Part shown: piece after piece, positions 22,977-31,696 of the stretch
Position numbering within the stretch: position 1 is the first letter of the stretch
Layout: each line of letters opens with the position of its first letter
Assembly: GCF_015234515.1 (NCBI RefSeq)
Contig: NZ_JADGMY010000017.1
Location: 82,826-146,825 of the forward strand
Length of the DNA stretch: 64,000 bases
DNA from: Cellulomonas sp.
GTDB lineage: Bacteria > Actinomycetota > Actinomycetes > Actinomycetales > Cellulomonadaceae
Reading direction: 5' to 3'
The notes under the pieces: model-generated
What the model saw: the letters and a program-made list of their open reading frames with translations, nothing else
Database searches by the model: none
What the model was told of the DNA's origin: nothing
Program-made: the position numbers and the translations under genes

Positions 22977-25847
22977 TCAGACCGCCGAGTACGCCACGAC
23001 GCCGCGGCGCAGTGCGGTCACCGCGCGGTCGGCCGTGGTGCGGAGCCGGGCCGTGGGCGCCGCGCCCGAGATCTGGTCGAGGACGTCGATCACCTGCTTG
23101 CACCACCGCACGAAGTCCCCGGCAGCGAGGTCGGACCCGCGCAGGACGGCGTCGAGGCTGCGACCCGCGGCCCACCGGTGGATCGGTTCGACGAGCCCGA
23201 AGTCGAGGGGCTGGATCGTCTCGAGCCGCGCGTCGTGCTCGAGGTCCTCGAGCTCCGACCACGCCCGGACCGCGGCGTCGAGCGCCCGCCCGAGCCTGCT
23301 GTCCGGTCCGCCGGGCACCCGCGCCTCGGTGTCGTCGTCCCGACGCGACCGGTACACGATCGTGGAGACCGCCGCGGCGAGCCCGGGCACGTCGAGCTCG
23401 TCCCACACGCCGCGGCGCAGGCACTCCGCCAGCACCAGGTCGTTCTCCGCGTACAGGCGGCGCAGCCAGCCACCGTCCTGCGTGACCTGCAGCGCGCCCG
23501 ACTCGTCCGTCGTGAGGTACCCGAGCGTGCGCAGCACGTCGCAGATGCGGTCGAACACGGCCGCGATGGAGCCGGTGCGTCCCGCGATCCGCCGCACGAG
23601 GGCGGCGTGCTCGTCCCGCAGACGGGCCCAGCGCTCGGCCCACCGCGCGTGGTCCTCCCGCTCCGGGCACCGGTGGCACGGGTGCGCGCGCAGCTCGCGA
23701 CGCAGCGCCTCGAGCTCGGCGTCGTCGGCGGCCGCCGACCTGCGTTCCGCGCGCCGGCCGGCCGCGCGCGCGGGTGCCGGCGCGAGGTCGAGCTCGTCGA
23801 GCCGGGAACGCAGCCGCGCCGCCAGGTCGCGCCGCGCTGCGGGCACCCGGACCTCGAACCGGCCGGGGACCTTGAGCCGTCCGACGGTGCGCAGGCCGGT
23901 CCCCACGTCCGCGACGGTCAGCCGGCGGACCTGGCGGTCCGTGGTCAGGACGGTCGGGCGCGGCCCGTCGAACCCGCCCTTGCCGCCGGGGTCGACGACG
24001 ACCGCGTGCTCCGGGCGCCGTCCGGCGGGGATCTCCACGACGTCACCGACGCGCAGGCCCTCGAGGGTGCGGGCGACGTCGGCGCGCCGTGTCGCGGCCT
24101 GGGCCTTCGCCAGGCCGCGCTCGCGGTCGGTGATCGCCCGGCGCAGGTCCATGTACTGGCCGAAGTCGCCGAGGTGGCACGACATCGCCTCGGCGTAGCC
24201 CTCCAGCGCTTCGGCGTGCGTCTGCGCCTGACGTGCCAGCCCCACCACGCCGCGGTCCGCCTGGAACTGCGCGAACGACGTCTCGAGGACGTCGCGGGCC
24301 CGCTCGCGCCCGACCTGCGCGACGAGGTTGACGGCCATGTTGTAGGTGGGGCGGAACGAGGAGCGCAGCGGGTACAGGCGCCGTGAGGCGAGCCCGGCGA
24401 GCTGCACGGGGTCCAGGGCGCCGTGCGCGACGACGACGGCGTGCCCCTCGGTGTCGATGCCGCGACGGCCCGCGCGGCCGGTGAGCTGGGTGTACTCCCC
24501 CGGCGTCACGTCGACGTGCTGGCTGCCGTCCCACTTCACGAGCTTCTCGAGCACGACGGAGCGGGCGGGCATGTTGATGCCGAGCGCGAGGGTCTCGGTG
24601 GCGAACACGACCTTCACCCAGCCGCGGGAGAACAGGTCCTCCACCGTCTCCTTGAACAGCGGCAGCATGCCCGCGTGGTGTGCGGCGACGCCCCGCACGA
24701 GCCCTTCGACGAACGCGTCGTAGCCGAGGATCTCGAGGTCCTCCGGCGGGATCGCCGCGCACCGCTCCTCGGCGACGCGCCGGATGTCGGCCCGCTCCGC
24801 AGGGGTCGTCAGACGCACGCCGGCGGTCAGGCACTGCTGCACCGCGGACTCGCAGCCCAGGCGCGAGAAGATGAAGACGATGGCGGGCAGGAGGCCGGCC
24901 TGGTCGAGCTCGTCGACGACCACGAAGCGCGGCGCGGGGCGCACGCCCGTGCCGGGCCGGTGGCCGCCGCGTCCGCGGTCCCCGCGGTCGCGTGGCCCGC
25001 GGCGCTCCCGCTCCCCCGGCGGCTGGCGGCGCAGCAGGTGGGTGAGGTCGGGGTTGATGGGCGGGTCCACGCCCGGTGCGGTGGGGTCGACGTGCCCGGC
25101 GTACAGGTCGAGGAGCCGGTCGCCCACCAGGACGTGCTGGCCGAGCGGGACGGGACGGTGCTCGCTGACCACGACGGTGGTGTCGCCCCGCACCGTGGCG
25201 AGCCAGTCGCCGAACTCCTCCGCGTTGGACACGGTGGCGGACAACGAGACCAGCTGCACGTCGTCGGGCAGGTGGATGATCACCTCCTCCCACACGGGCC
25301 CCCGGAACCTGTCGGCGAGGTAGTGGACCTCGTCCATGACGACGTACCCGAGCCCGTCGAGCGCCGCGGAGCCGGCGTACAGCATGTTGCGCAGCACCTC
25401 GGTGGTCATCACGACCACGTCGGCGTCGCCGTTGACGGTGGTGTCCCCGGTCAGAAGCCCGACTCGTTCGGCGCCGTGCAGGCGGGCCAGGTCGGCGTAC
25501 TTCTGGTTGGACAGCGCCTTGATGGGCGTCGTGTAGAACGCCTTGCGGCCGGACGCGAGTGCCAGGTGCACGGCGAACTCGCCGACGACGGTCTTGCCGG
25601 CGCCCGTGGGTGCGGCGACGAGGACGCCGCTGCCGCGTTCCAGTGCGGCGCACGCCTCGATCTGGAAGTCGTCGAGGGGGAAGTCGAGCCGTGCACGGAA
25701 CTCGGCGAGGCGGCCGCGGTCGGCGGCGGCACGGCGTCGGGAGGCGGCGTAGCGCTCGGCGGGCGACGGCTCGGACGGCGACGGCGGCGGGGCCGGCTCG
25801 GGCGCGTCGGGCACGACGCGTGGGGTGCTGCGGCGACGTGAGGGCAC
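22977..25847 (-). CDS. helY: Ski2-type DEAD/DEAH helicase HelY
   Basis: This 956-residue superfamily 2 helicase resembles the Ski2/Mtr4 RNA helicases and HelY of Mycobacterium. Motifs seen are APTGAGKT (79-86), FYTTPIKALSNQKY, VVMDEVHYLADRFRGP (DEVH box), VSLSATVSN, IVFIFSRLGCESA, and QLTGRAGRRGID. A basic Arg/Gly-rich insert (GERERRGPRDRGDRGRGG) separates the two RecA-like domains. C-terminal DSHCT-type helical segments follow (ELDVPGLAAAVSTIVYRS; LVEPIHRWAAGRSLDAVLRG). GTG 25847 is set by a TAGGGT -10 six nt upstream. As in mycobacteria it sits next to tatC, tatA, pafC and pafB; its role there is linked to RNA processing or DNA repair. Confidence 0.93.
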   Translation of the reverse strand: MPSRRRSTPRVVPDAPEPAPPPSPSEPSPAERYAASRRRAAADRGRLAEFRARLDFPLDDFQIEACAALERGSGVLVAAPTGAGKTVVGEFAVHLALASGRKAFYTTPIKALSNQKYADLARLHGAERVGLLTGDTTVNGDADVVVMTTEVLRNMLYAGSAALDGLGYVVMDEVHYLADRFRGPVWEEVIIHLPDDVQLVSLSATVSNAEEFGDWLATVRGDTTVVVSEHRPVPLGQHVLVGDRLLDLYAGHVDPTAPGVDPPINPDLTHLLRRQPPGERERRGPRDRGDRGRGGHRPGTGVRPAPRFVVVDELDQAGLLPAIVFIFSRLGCESAVQQCLTAGVRLTTPAERADIRRVAEERCAAIPPEDLEILGYDAFVEGLVRGVAAHHAGMLPLFKETVEDLFSRGWVKVVFATETLALGINMPARSVVLEKLVKWDGSQHVDVTPGEYTQLTGRAGRRGIDTEGHAVVVAHGALDPVQLAGLASRRLYPLRSSFRPTYNMAVNLVAQVGRERARDVLETSFAQFQADRGVVGLARQAQTHAEALEGYAEAMSCHLGDFGQYMDLRRAITDRERGLAKAQAATRRADVARTLEGLRVGDVVEIPAGRRPEHAVVVDPGGKGGFDGPRPTVLTTDRQVRRLTVADVGTGLRTVGRLKVPGRFEVRVPAARRDLAARLRSRLDELDLAPAPARAAGRRAERRSAAADDAELEALRRELRAHPCHRCPEREDHARWAERWARLRDEHAALVRRIAGRTGSIAAVFDRICDVLRTLGYLTTDESGALQVTQDGGWLRRLYAENDLVLAECLRRGVWDELDVPGLAAAVSTIVYRSRRDDDTEARVPGGPDSRLGRALDAAVRAWSELEDLEHDARLETIQPLDFGLVEPIHRWAAGRSLDAVLRGSDLAAGDFVRWCKQVIDVLDQISGAAPTARLRTTADRAVTALRRGVVAYSAV

Positions 25848-25853
25848 GGGACA

Positions 25854-25859
25854 ACCCTA
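25854..25859 (-). promoter_or_regulatory. -10 element of leaderless helY
   Basis: TAGGGT on the minus strand ends 6 nt before GTG 25847, with no ribosome-binding site. Confidence 0.6.
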
Positions 25860-25893
25860 GGCACGTGGGATCACCCGGGCACCCGACACGTCG

Positions 25894-26808
25894 CTACCCG
25901 AGCAGAAGGAGCGCCCCCGGGACGACCTCGACCAGCAGGGGCAGGCTGCCGAGGCGCTCACCGTCCGCGAAGGCGGCGGGCGGTGGCGGGCCCAGGTCCG
26001 GTGCGGGCTCGACGACGACCCGGCGCCCGCGCAGGACACGCACCCGCGGGTCGTCGACGTGCCGGCCGCGGTAGATCCGCGGGAAGATCCCGACGGCCTC
26101 CCTGCGTGAGAACGGGCCGGCCAGCACGACGTCGAGCAGCCCGTCGTCCGGGACGGCGCCGGGCGCGATCGGCAGCCCGCCGCCGAACCACGGGGTGCTC
26201 GCCACGGCGACCAGGGTGCCGGCGGACTCCCACGTGGTGTCGTCGACACGGACGCGGTACCCGTACGGGCGGAACGCCGCGAGCTCGGGCACCAGCGCAC
26301 GCAGGTAACGGGCGTGCCCGTGCGGCCACGTCAGTGCGTTCGCGCGGGCGTTGACGGCGGCGTCCAGACCGCAGGACAGGACACCGGCGTACCACCGCGC
26401 CGTCTCGCCGTCGGGTGGGCCCGCGCGGACGGCGTCGACGCGTCGGGGCCCGGCACGCAGCGCCCTGTCGACCACCGCGACGGCGCGGTCGACGTCGCCG
26501 CGGGGCAGGCCGAACGACCGTGCGACGTCATTGCCGGTGCCGACCGCGACGATGCCGAGCGGCAGGTCCGTGCCCGCGACGACCCCGACGCCGAGGTGCA
26601 CCATGCCGTCGCCCCCGACCACGACGAGGGCGTCCAGGCCGTCGGTCGCGGCCTGCCGCGCGCGGTCCGTGGCCAGTGCGAGGGTGGGCGCGGACAGGTC
26701 GTGCACGTCGTGGCCGGCACGACGCAGGAGCCGGTGCGCGCGGCGTCCGACGCTTCCGCCGCGCCCCGTGCCGGCGACCGGGTTCACGACGAGCCCGACG
26801 GTGCTCAT
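25894..26808 (-). CDS. Diacylglycerol/lipid kinase family protein
   Basis: This 304-residue protein belongs to the DAGK_cat family and would phosphorylate a lipid alcohol with ATP. Marks of the family are VGLVVNPVAGTGRGGSVG at the N-terminus, the nucleotide loop VVVGGDGMVHLGVG, GIVAVGTGNDVARSFGLP, and the C-terminal beta region with APGAVPDDGLLDVVLAGP. The lipid acted on (diacylglycerol, sphingoid base or undecaprenol) is not determined. ATG 26808 overlaps the tatC stop (ATGA), so it is translated in the tat operon even though it has no export role. Confidence 0.9.
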   Translation of the reverse strand: MSTVGLVVNPVAGTGRGGSVGRRAHRLLRRAGHDVHDLSAPTLALATDRARQAATDGLDALVVVGGDGMVHLGVGVVAGTDLPLGIVAVGTGNDVARSFGLPRGDVDRAVAVVDRALRAGPRRVDAVRAGPPDGETARWYAGVLSCGLDAAVNARANALTWPHGHARYLRALVPELAAFRPYGYRVRVDDTTWESAGTLVAVASTPWFGGGLPIAPGAVPDDGLLDVVLAGPFSRREAVGIFPRIYRGRHVDDPRVRVLRGRRVVVEPAPDLGPPPPAAFADGERLGSLPLLVEVVPGALLLLG

Positions 26809-27641
26809 GCGGTGCCCGGTGCGGCGGTGTCGTCGCCGGCCATCGTGCCGTCGAGCCGCGGCAGGCCCTGGGCGACGAGCTTCCGGTCGATCCGCCGGTC
26901 GTGCAGCACGCACACGCCGAGAGCGGCGAAGAAGAGCAGGCACATCGGTATGGCGACGGCCAGCATGGTCATCGCGTCGGGTGTCGGTGTCGCGATGGCG
27001 GCGAACACGAACGCGACGAGGACGGCCCAGCGCCACCCCGCGAGCCACGTGCGGGCGCGGACCAGGCCGACCAGGTTGAGGGCGACCATGACGACGGGGA
27101 GGAGGAACCCGACGCCGAAAGCCAGGACGACCCGCATGACGAAGCTCAGGTACAGCTGCGCGTCGACCCAGTTGACGGTCTCGGGCGGGACGAAGTCGGC
27201 GAACAGGTGCACCGCGTTGGGCAGGGCCCACCACGCGAGTGCCGCACCGGCGAGGAACAGCGGGACGGCGACGGCGACGAACCCGACCGCGTAGCGACGT
27301 TCCTTGGACGTCAGCCCCGGGGTGATGAAGGCCCACAGCTGGTAGATCCACCAGGGGGCGGTGAGGAGCACACCGAGGAACAACGAGACCTTGACCTGCA
27401 TGTCGAACGCGGTGGCCACGCCCTGGAAGTTCAGGGCGACCTGCCGCCCGCGTGAGTCGGCGATCTCGACGATCGGCTGCTGGAGGAGGTCGAACACGGG
27501 CTCGTACAGGAACCAGCCCCCGACGCCGCCGACGACCAGTCCGAGCGCGATGAGCACGACGCGTCGGCGTAGCTCGCGCAGGTGCTCGCGCAACGGCATG
27601 CGGCCGTCGGGCTCGGCGCCGCGCCGGGGCTTCCGGCTCAC
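26805..27641 (-). CDS. tatC: Sec-independent (Tat) protein translocase TatC
   Basis: This 278-residue integral membrane protein is the receptor core of the twin-arginine translocase, which exports folded proteins. Six hydrophobic helices are visible (e.g. VVLIALGLVVGGVGGWFLYEP, SLFLGVLLTAPWWIYQLWAF, FVAVAVPLFLAGAALAWWAL, VMRVVLAFGVGFLLPVVMV). The conserved MPLREHLRELRRR in the first cytoplasmic segment, LWAFITPGL and the loop motif AIATPTPDAMTML match the family. GTG 27641 begins 7 nt after the tatA stop; a shorter start (ATG of MPLREHL) is possible. It is followed by a lipid kinase gene with ATGA overlap. Confidence 0.93.
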   Translation of the reverse strand: MSRKPRRGAEPDGRMPLREHLRELRRRVVLIALGLVVGGVGGWFLYEPVFDLLQQPIVEIADSRGRQVALNFQGVATAFDMQVKVSLFLGVLLTAPWWIYQLWAFITPGLTSKERRYAVGFVAVAVPLFLAGAALAWWALPNAVHLFADFVPPETVNWVDAQLYLSFVMRVVLAFGVGFLLPVVMVALNLVGLVRARTWLAGWRWAVLVAFVFAAIATPTPDAMTMLAVAIPMCLLFFAALGVCVLHDRRIDRKLVAQGLPRLDGTMAGDDTAAPGTA

Positions 27642-27648
27642 GCGCGAC

Positions 27649-27903
27649 TCAGGGACGCGGCGGGGCGGGCGGCCCGGCCGGCGGCGGCGGCGGCACGTCG
27701 GTCCCGGGGCCGGCCACGGGACCCGGGCCGGCAGCGGGGTCATCACGCTTGCCGTCGTCGGTGAGGTCCTTGACCTCGTTCTTGAAGATCTTCATGGACT
27801 GGCCGATGCTCTTCGCCAGGCCCGGCAGGCGGTTCGCCCCGAACAGCAGCAGGACCACCACCAGGACGATGATCACGTGCCAGGCACTGATGTTCCTGCC
27901 CAT
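27649..27903 (-). CDS. tatA: Sec-independent (Tat) protein translocase TatA
   Basis: This 84-residue protein forms the pore component of the Tat translocase. It has one N-terminal membrane helix (WHVIIVLVVVLLLFG), a conserved hinge FGANRLPGLAKSIGQSMK and an amphipathic helix to KIFKNEVKDL. The tail is rich in Pro, Asp and Gly, as in other actinobacterial TatA proteins. ATG 27903 has AGAGGGG 6 nt upstream, and a -10 (27943-27948) lies 40 nt ahead of the start. It is cotranscribed with tatC. Confidence 0.93.
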   Translation of the reverse strand: MGRNISAWHVIIVLVVVLLLFGANRLPGLAKSIGQSMKIFKNEVKDLTDDGKRDDPAAGPGPVAGPGTDVPPPPPAGPPAPPRP

Positions 27904-27942
27904 GACGACCCCTCTGTGATCCGGTGTGTTCCTGTGCCCGCG

Positions 27943-27948
27943 AGTCTA
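27943..27948 (-). promoter_or_regulatory. Candidate -10 of the tatA-tatC operon
   Basis: TAGACT on the minus strand would start transcription near 27936 and leave a ~33-nt leader with the AGAGGGG ribosome-binding site. Confidence 0.45.
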
Positions 27949-28015
27949 TGTCGTCGCTCCGGCGTGCCGGAGCACCTCACCTCGCGGGAAGGCCGCGGCG
28001 GCAGGTCCGCCGATA

Positions 28016-28348
28016 TCAGCCGAGCCAGCGGGTGGACGCGTCAGCGACCGTCGCACGGTGCCTGTCGCGACGCCGTGCGCGTCGCTCGCGTCGAGCGGCG
28101 CGCAGCTGCTCGACGCGGTCGCGCAGCGCGTCGGCGTCGGCGCCCAGTGCCGGGCGCACCTCGAGGTGGGCCGCGCGCGCCTGCTCCTCGAGCTCGGCGG
28201 CGCGGTTCGCGAGCCGCTGTGCGGCGTCACCGGCCCGGACCAGCTCGTGCCCGAGCGCGACCGCCGAGCGCCAGAGCCGCCGCCCCACCAGGAACGCCCC
28301 CGCGAGGGTCGCCAGCACCAGGACCGTCCACACCGTGAACCAGAGCAC
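28016..28348 (-). CDS. Small membrane-anchored coiled-coil protein of unknown function
   Basis: This 110-residue protein has one N-terminal membrane helix (LWFTVWTVLVLATLAGAFLVG) and then a mainly helical charged region (LEEQARAAHLEVRP, ALRDRVEQLRAARRERRARRRD) that should form a coiled coil, ending with a basic run. Family and function are unknown. It starts at GTG 28348, one base after the pafC stop, so it is probably translated by coupling. Its place between pafC and tatA suggests an accessory to the membrane or to export, but this is inference only. Confidence 0.75.
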   Translation of the reverse strand: MLWFTVWTVLVLATLAGAFLVGRRLWRSAVALGHELVRAGDAAQRLANRAAELEEQARAAHLEVRPALGADADALRDRVEQLRAARRERRARRRDRHRATVADASTRWLG

Positions 28349-28349
28349 G

Positions 28350-29336
28350 TCAGGACTCCCCCGTCGTCGTGCCGAGCAGCGGGCCGTACGCGTCGAGCGC
28401 CGCCCGCGCCGTGGCGGCCGTGTCCCGCGCGACGTGCGCCGGGCGGACCTCGAGGACCTCGTCGGCGACCTGCAGGAGCAGGTGCCGCAGCCACGCGGGC
28501 TGCACGACGCGCAGGTCGACCTCGAAGGCCCCGTCGTCGAGCTCGCGCGTGCGCTCGACGGGCACGGTCTCGGCGACCCACCGAGCCCGTCCCGCCAGCC
28601 TGACCGTGACGAGGTCGCCCGACGCGTCGGGCTGGAAGTCGACGTCGTCGTCGGCGAGCGGGTGCTCGTCCGCAGGGGTGTCCAGGACCGTCGCCTCGAC
28701 GATGCGGTCGACGCGGAACCTGCGCTCGGCGTCCGCAGCCAGGGACCAGGCCACCAGGTACGAGTGCTCGTCCCGCGTGACCAGCCGGACGGGGTCGACC
28801 TCGCGCTCGGTGAGGACGTCGGACGCGTCGACGTACCGCAGGCGCAGCCGGTGACGGCCTGTCAGGGCGGTCCCGATCGCCGCAGCGACGGCGGGCACGG
28901 CGCCGACCTGGAGCTCGACGTCGACCGGTGCCCCGGCAGCCGCGTCACCGGTCGCGGCCTGCACCTTGGCGAGCACCGAGTCGAGCGCCGCGGCACGCTC
29001 CGCGTCGAGCGTCGGGCGCAGCGCCGTGAGCGAACGCAGCGCCGCGAGGAGCGCGACACCCTCCCGCGGCCCCAGCCGCAGGGGCCGGGTCACACCACGG
29101 CCCTCCGTGAGCCGGACGACACCCTGCTCGTACGACGAGGCGTCGAAGTCGATGAGGTCGTCGGGCAGGTAACCGGGCGTGCCCGTGACCCACAGCGTGT
29201 CGATGTCGGCCATCACCTGCTCGGGCGTCACGCCGAACTGGGCCGCGACCTGGTCCACGGGAACGTCCTCGTGCCGCTCGAGGTAGGCGATCATCCCCAG
29301 CATCCGCACCAGGCGGTCGCTCGCGCGCTCAGGCAC
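28350..29336 (-). CDS. pafC: WYL-domain regulator PafC
   Basis: This 328-residue protein is the second half of the PafB-PafC activator, which controls a recA-independent DNA-damage response in Actinobacteria. An N-terminal helix-turn-helix (RMLGMIAYLERHEDVPVDQV, AAQFGVTPEQVMADIDTLW) is followed by the WYL domain (RLRLRYVDASDVLTEREVDP, EHSYLVAWSLAADAERRFRVDRI) and a C-terminal WCX-type extension (WVAETVPVERTREL; WLRHLLLQVADEVLEV). The WYL pocket is thought to bind a nucleic-acid ligand. GTG 29336 overlaps the pafB stop by 8 nt. Confidence 0.9.
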   Translation of the reverse strand: MPERASDRLVRMLGMIAYLERHEDVPVDQVAAQFGVTPEQVMADIDTLWVTGTPGYLPDDLIDFDASSYEQGVVRLTEGRGVTRPLRLGPREGVALLAALRSLTALRPTLDAERAAALDSVLAKVQAATGDAAAGAPVDVELQVGAVPAVAAAIGTALTGRHRLRLRYVDASDVLTEREVDPVRLVTRDEHSYLVAWSLAADAERRFRVDRIVEATVLDTPADEHPLADDDVDFQPDASGDLVTVRLAGRARWVAETVPVERTRELDDGAFEVDLRVVQPAWLRHLLLQVADEVLEVRPAHVARDTAATARAALDAYGPLLGTTTGES

Positions 29337-30405
29337 CCCGGGCCTCCTCGACGTCGGAGTCACGGCGATCCGTGGGGCCGGCCGCGTCGGTGCCCGGTGG
29401 CCGCAGCGCGTCCAGCGTCGCCGCGACGCGCAGCATCCCGACGACCGCGTCGCGCACCTGCGGCGGGTCGAGGACGACCACGGCGTCCCCGTAGGCGACG
29501 ACCTCCTCGGCCAGCTCCCAGTCCAGGCGGTAGGGCACTGCCACGAGATCACGGCCCTCCAGGACGAGGTCGGCGCCGGCAGGCAGCGGGCGGTCCGTCG
29601 GGACGGGTGTGGCACGTGCCCGCAGCGCCTCCGCCCGGTGCGGTGTCACCGCGAGCAGGGCCGTGCGCTCCGGCCCGTCGCCCATCCACGCGTGCGACGC
29701 GTCGGCCAGCTCCTGCGCGGTCGGTGCGTCGAACGCGCCCGGGCCGCCCAGGGGCCGGACGGCACCGCGGATGCGGCTGAGCCGGAACGAGCGGCTCGCG
29801 TCACGGTCACGGTCCCGCGCGAGCAGCACCCAGCCCCCGCGGCGGGCCAGCAGCTTCCACGGCTCGACGCGCCGCTCGCGCACCTCACCGGTCGTCGCTG
29901 CGTGGTACGTGAACCGGACGGCCTGCCGGTTCTGCACGGCGTCCACCAGGGGCGCGAACGCGTCTCCCCCGGCCCGCACGCGCGGGGCCAGCCCGGCCAC
30001 GAGGTCGTGCACCTCGGGGGCCGCGCCCACCGCGCGCAGCTTGGTCAGGGCGCGCGTCGAGTCCGCGCGCAGCGACTGGTCCTGCCACACCTGCGCCGCC
30101 AGCGCCAGGACGCCCAGCTCGGCGGCCGTCAGCTCGATCGCGGGCAGCGACCAGCTCGCCGTGTCGATGCGGTACCCGATGTCGTCACCGTGCCCGGCGT
30201 GCGTCACGGTCAGGACCGGGATCCCCAGCTCGCGCAGGGTGTCCTTGTCCCGCTCGAACATCCGCTCGAAGGCCTCGTCCGAGCGGGCGTCCCCGTACCC
30301 GGCGACGGAGGTGCGCACCTGCTCCTTCGTCATGCGGCCAGGGGTGTTCACCAGGGCGATGACGAGGTTGAGCAGGCGCTCGGCGGGCGGGATCGCGGGA
30401 GGCAT
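29329..30405 (-). CDS. pafB: WYL-domain regulator PafB
   Basis: This 358-residue partner of PafC has an N-terminal winged helix-turn-helix (LLNLVIALVNTPGRMTKEQV, ERMFERDKDTLRELGIPVL), the WYL domain (AVRFTYHAATTGEVRERRVEP, GGWVLLARDRDRDASRSFRLSRI) and a WCX domain. PafB and PafC act together as a DNA-damage transcription activator. In many Actinobacteria the pair is next to proteasome genes; here those are absent and the neighbours are tatA, tatC and helY. ATG 30405 is predicted leaderless, with TACCGT 8 nt upstream. The gene is divergent from a DUF3866 gene with 73 bp between them. Confidence 0.9.
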   Translation of the reverse strand: MPPAIPPAERLLNLVIALVNTPGRMTKEQVRTSVAGYGDARSDEAFERMFERDKDTLRELGIPVLTVTHAGHGDDIGYRIDTASWSLPAIELTAAELGVLALAAQVWQDQSLRADSTRALTKLRAVGAAPEVHDLVAGLAPRVRAGGDAFAPLVDAVQNRQAVRFTYHAATTGEVRERRVEPWKLLARRGGWVLLARDRDRDASRSFRLSRIRGAVRPLGGPGAFDAPTAQELADASHAWMGDGPERTALLAVTPHRAEALRARATPVPTDRPLPAGADLVLEGRDLVAVPYRLDWELAEEVVAYGDAVVVLDPPQVRDAVVGMLRVAATLDALRPPGTDAAGPTDRRDSDVEEARGA

Positions 30406-30413
30406 CGAGCACC

Positions 30414-30419
30414 ACGGTA
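30414..30419 (-). promoter_or_regulatory. -10 element of leaderless pafB
   Basis: TACCGT on the minus strand ends 8 nt before ATG 30405. Confidence 0.5.
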
Positions 30420-30466
30420 GTCGTCACCGGTGCCCTCGCGGGCGCGGACGGCGCACGGCACGCCGG

Positions 30467-30472
30467 TAGCGT
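30467..30472 (+). promoter_or_regulatory. -10 element of leaderless DUF3866 gene
   Basis: TAGCGT ends 6 nt before GTG 30479 with no ribosome-binding site. Together with the element at 30414-30419 it forms a compact divergent promoter pair. Confidence 0.65.
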
Positions 30473-30478
30473 GGGCGC

Positions 30479-31636
30479 GTGATCGCATGGCGTGCGGGAG
30501 TGGTGACGGAGTGCCGGGCCCGGTGGGACGGTGCCTGCGAGTCGACGGTGGCGCTCGACGGTGAGGACCGCACGGTCCGTGCGCTGTCCTACCCGCACCT
30601 CGTGGGCGAGGTCGTCCCGGGTGCGCACGTGCTCCTCAACGCGACCGCGCTCCTGCGAGGACTGGGCACCGGGGGGTACGCGCTCGTCGTGGCACGCACG
30701 GACGCGCTGGTGCCCGACCCGCTGCCCGGCCCGGGCCACCTCGTCAAGGCCCGCTACACCCCGCTGCAGGCCATGGTGCTCGGCGTGGACGACCAGGAGT
30801 CGCCGCACCACGACGTGCTGCGCGACGCCGACGACCTCGCAGGGCTGCCCGTGGTGGTCGCGGACCTGCACTCGGCGCTGCCTGCGGTGATCGCCGGCGC
30901 CCGTGCCGCGGCCGCGCGCCTGGGCCGGGAGGCGCCGCGTGTCGCGTACGTCATGACCGACGGAGGTGCGCTGCCCGCGTGGTTCTCGCGCGCGGTGGAC
31001 GGCCTGCGCACCGCCGGGTGGATCGCGGCGTGCGTGACAACGGGTCAGGCGTTCGGCGGCGACCTCGAAGCCGTCACGGTCCACACCGGGCTGCTCGCCG
31101 CGCGGCACGTCGTCGGCGCGGACCTCGTGGTCGTGGCGCAGGGCCCGGGGAACCTCGGCACCGGCACGCGGTGGGGCTTCTCGGGCGTCGCGGCCGGCGA
31201 GGCCCTCAACGCGGCGGGCGTGCTCGGGGGGCGTCCCGTCGCGTCCCTGCGGGTGTCCGGGGCCGACGCGCGCGAGCGTCACCTGGGCGTGTCGCACCAC
31301 TCCCTGACGGCGTACGGCCGGGTCGCGCTGTCCCCCGCCGACGTGGTCGTCCCGGTGTTCTCCGGCGACCTGCCCGGCACGCCGCAGGACCTCACAGCCG
31401 ATCCGGAGCCCGCCGCGTGGACCGCGCTCGCGGACCGCGTCGCCGGTCAGGCCGCCGCGCTCGCGGTGCCGCAGGGCCGCCACACGGCCGTGGCCGAGGT
31501 CGCAGGCACGGACCTGCTCGACGCGCTGCGGAGCTGCCCGGTGCGGCTGTCGACCATGGGGCGCGGCCTGGACGCCGACCCCGCGGCGTTCCTGGCGGCC
31601 GCCGTCGCGGGCGTGCACGCCGTCACGGCCGACTGA
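30479..31636 (+). CDS. DUF3866 family protein
   Basis: This 385-residue cytoplasmic protein belongs to the DUF3866 family, common in Actinobacteria and Firmicutes but without known function. Recognisable stretches are WRAGVVTECRARWDGACES at the N-terminus, YPHLVGEVVPGAHVLLNATAL, GHLVKARYTPLQAMVLGVDD, LPVVVADLHSALPAVIAG, VAYVMTDGGALPAWFSR, TTGQAFGGDLEAVTVHTGL and VVVAQGPGNLGTGTRWGFSG. The early part resembles a small beta barrel and the later part an alpha/beta fold. It is transcribed away from pafB-pafC. A leaderless promoter sets the start. Confidence 0.85.
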   Translation: MIAWRAGVVTECRARWDGACESTVALDGEDRTVRALSYPHLVGEVVPGAHVLLNATALLRGLGTGGYALVVARTDALVPDPLPGPGHLVKARYTPLQAMVLGVDDQESPHHDVLRDADDLAGLPVVVADLHSALPAVIAGARAAAARLGREAPRVAYVMTDGGALPAWFSRAVDGLRTAGWIAACVTTGQAFGGDLEAVTVHTGLLAARHVVGADLVVVAQGPGNLGTGTRWGFSGVAAGEALNAAGVLGGRPVASLRVSGADARERHLGVSHHSLTAYGRVALSPADVVVPVFSGDLPGTPQDLTADPEPAAWTALADRVAGQAAALAVPQGRHTAVAEVAGTDLLDALRSCPVRLSTMGRGLDADPAAFLAAAVAGVHAVTAD

Positions 31637-31696
31637 CGCGCCCTTCCTTGCGGGGTCGCGTCGCGGCACGTGCCCGTCGCGCGCCGTGCGCTGCCG

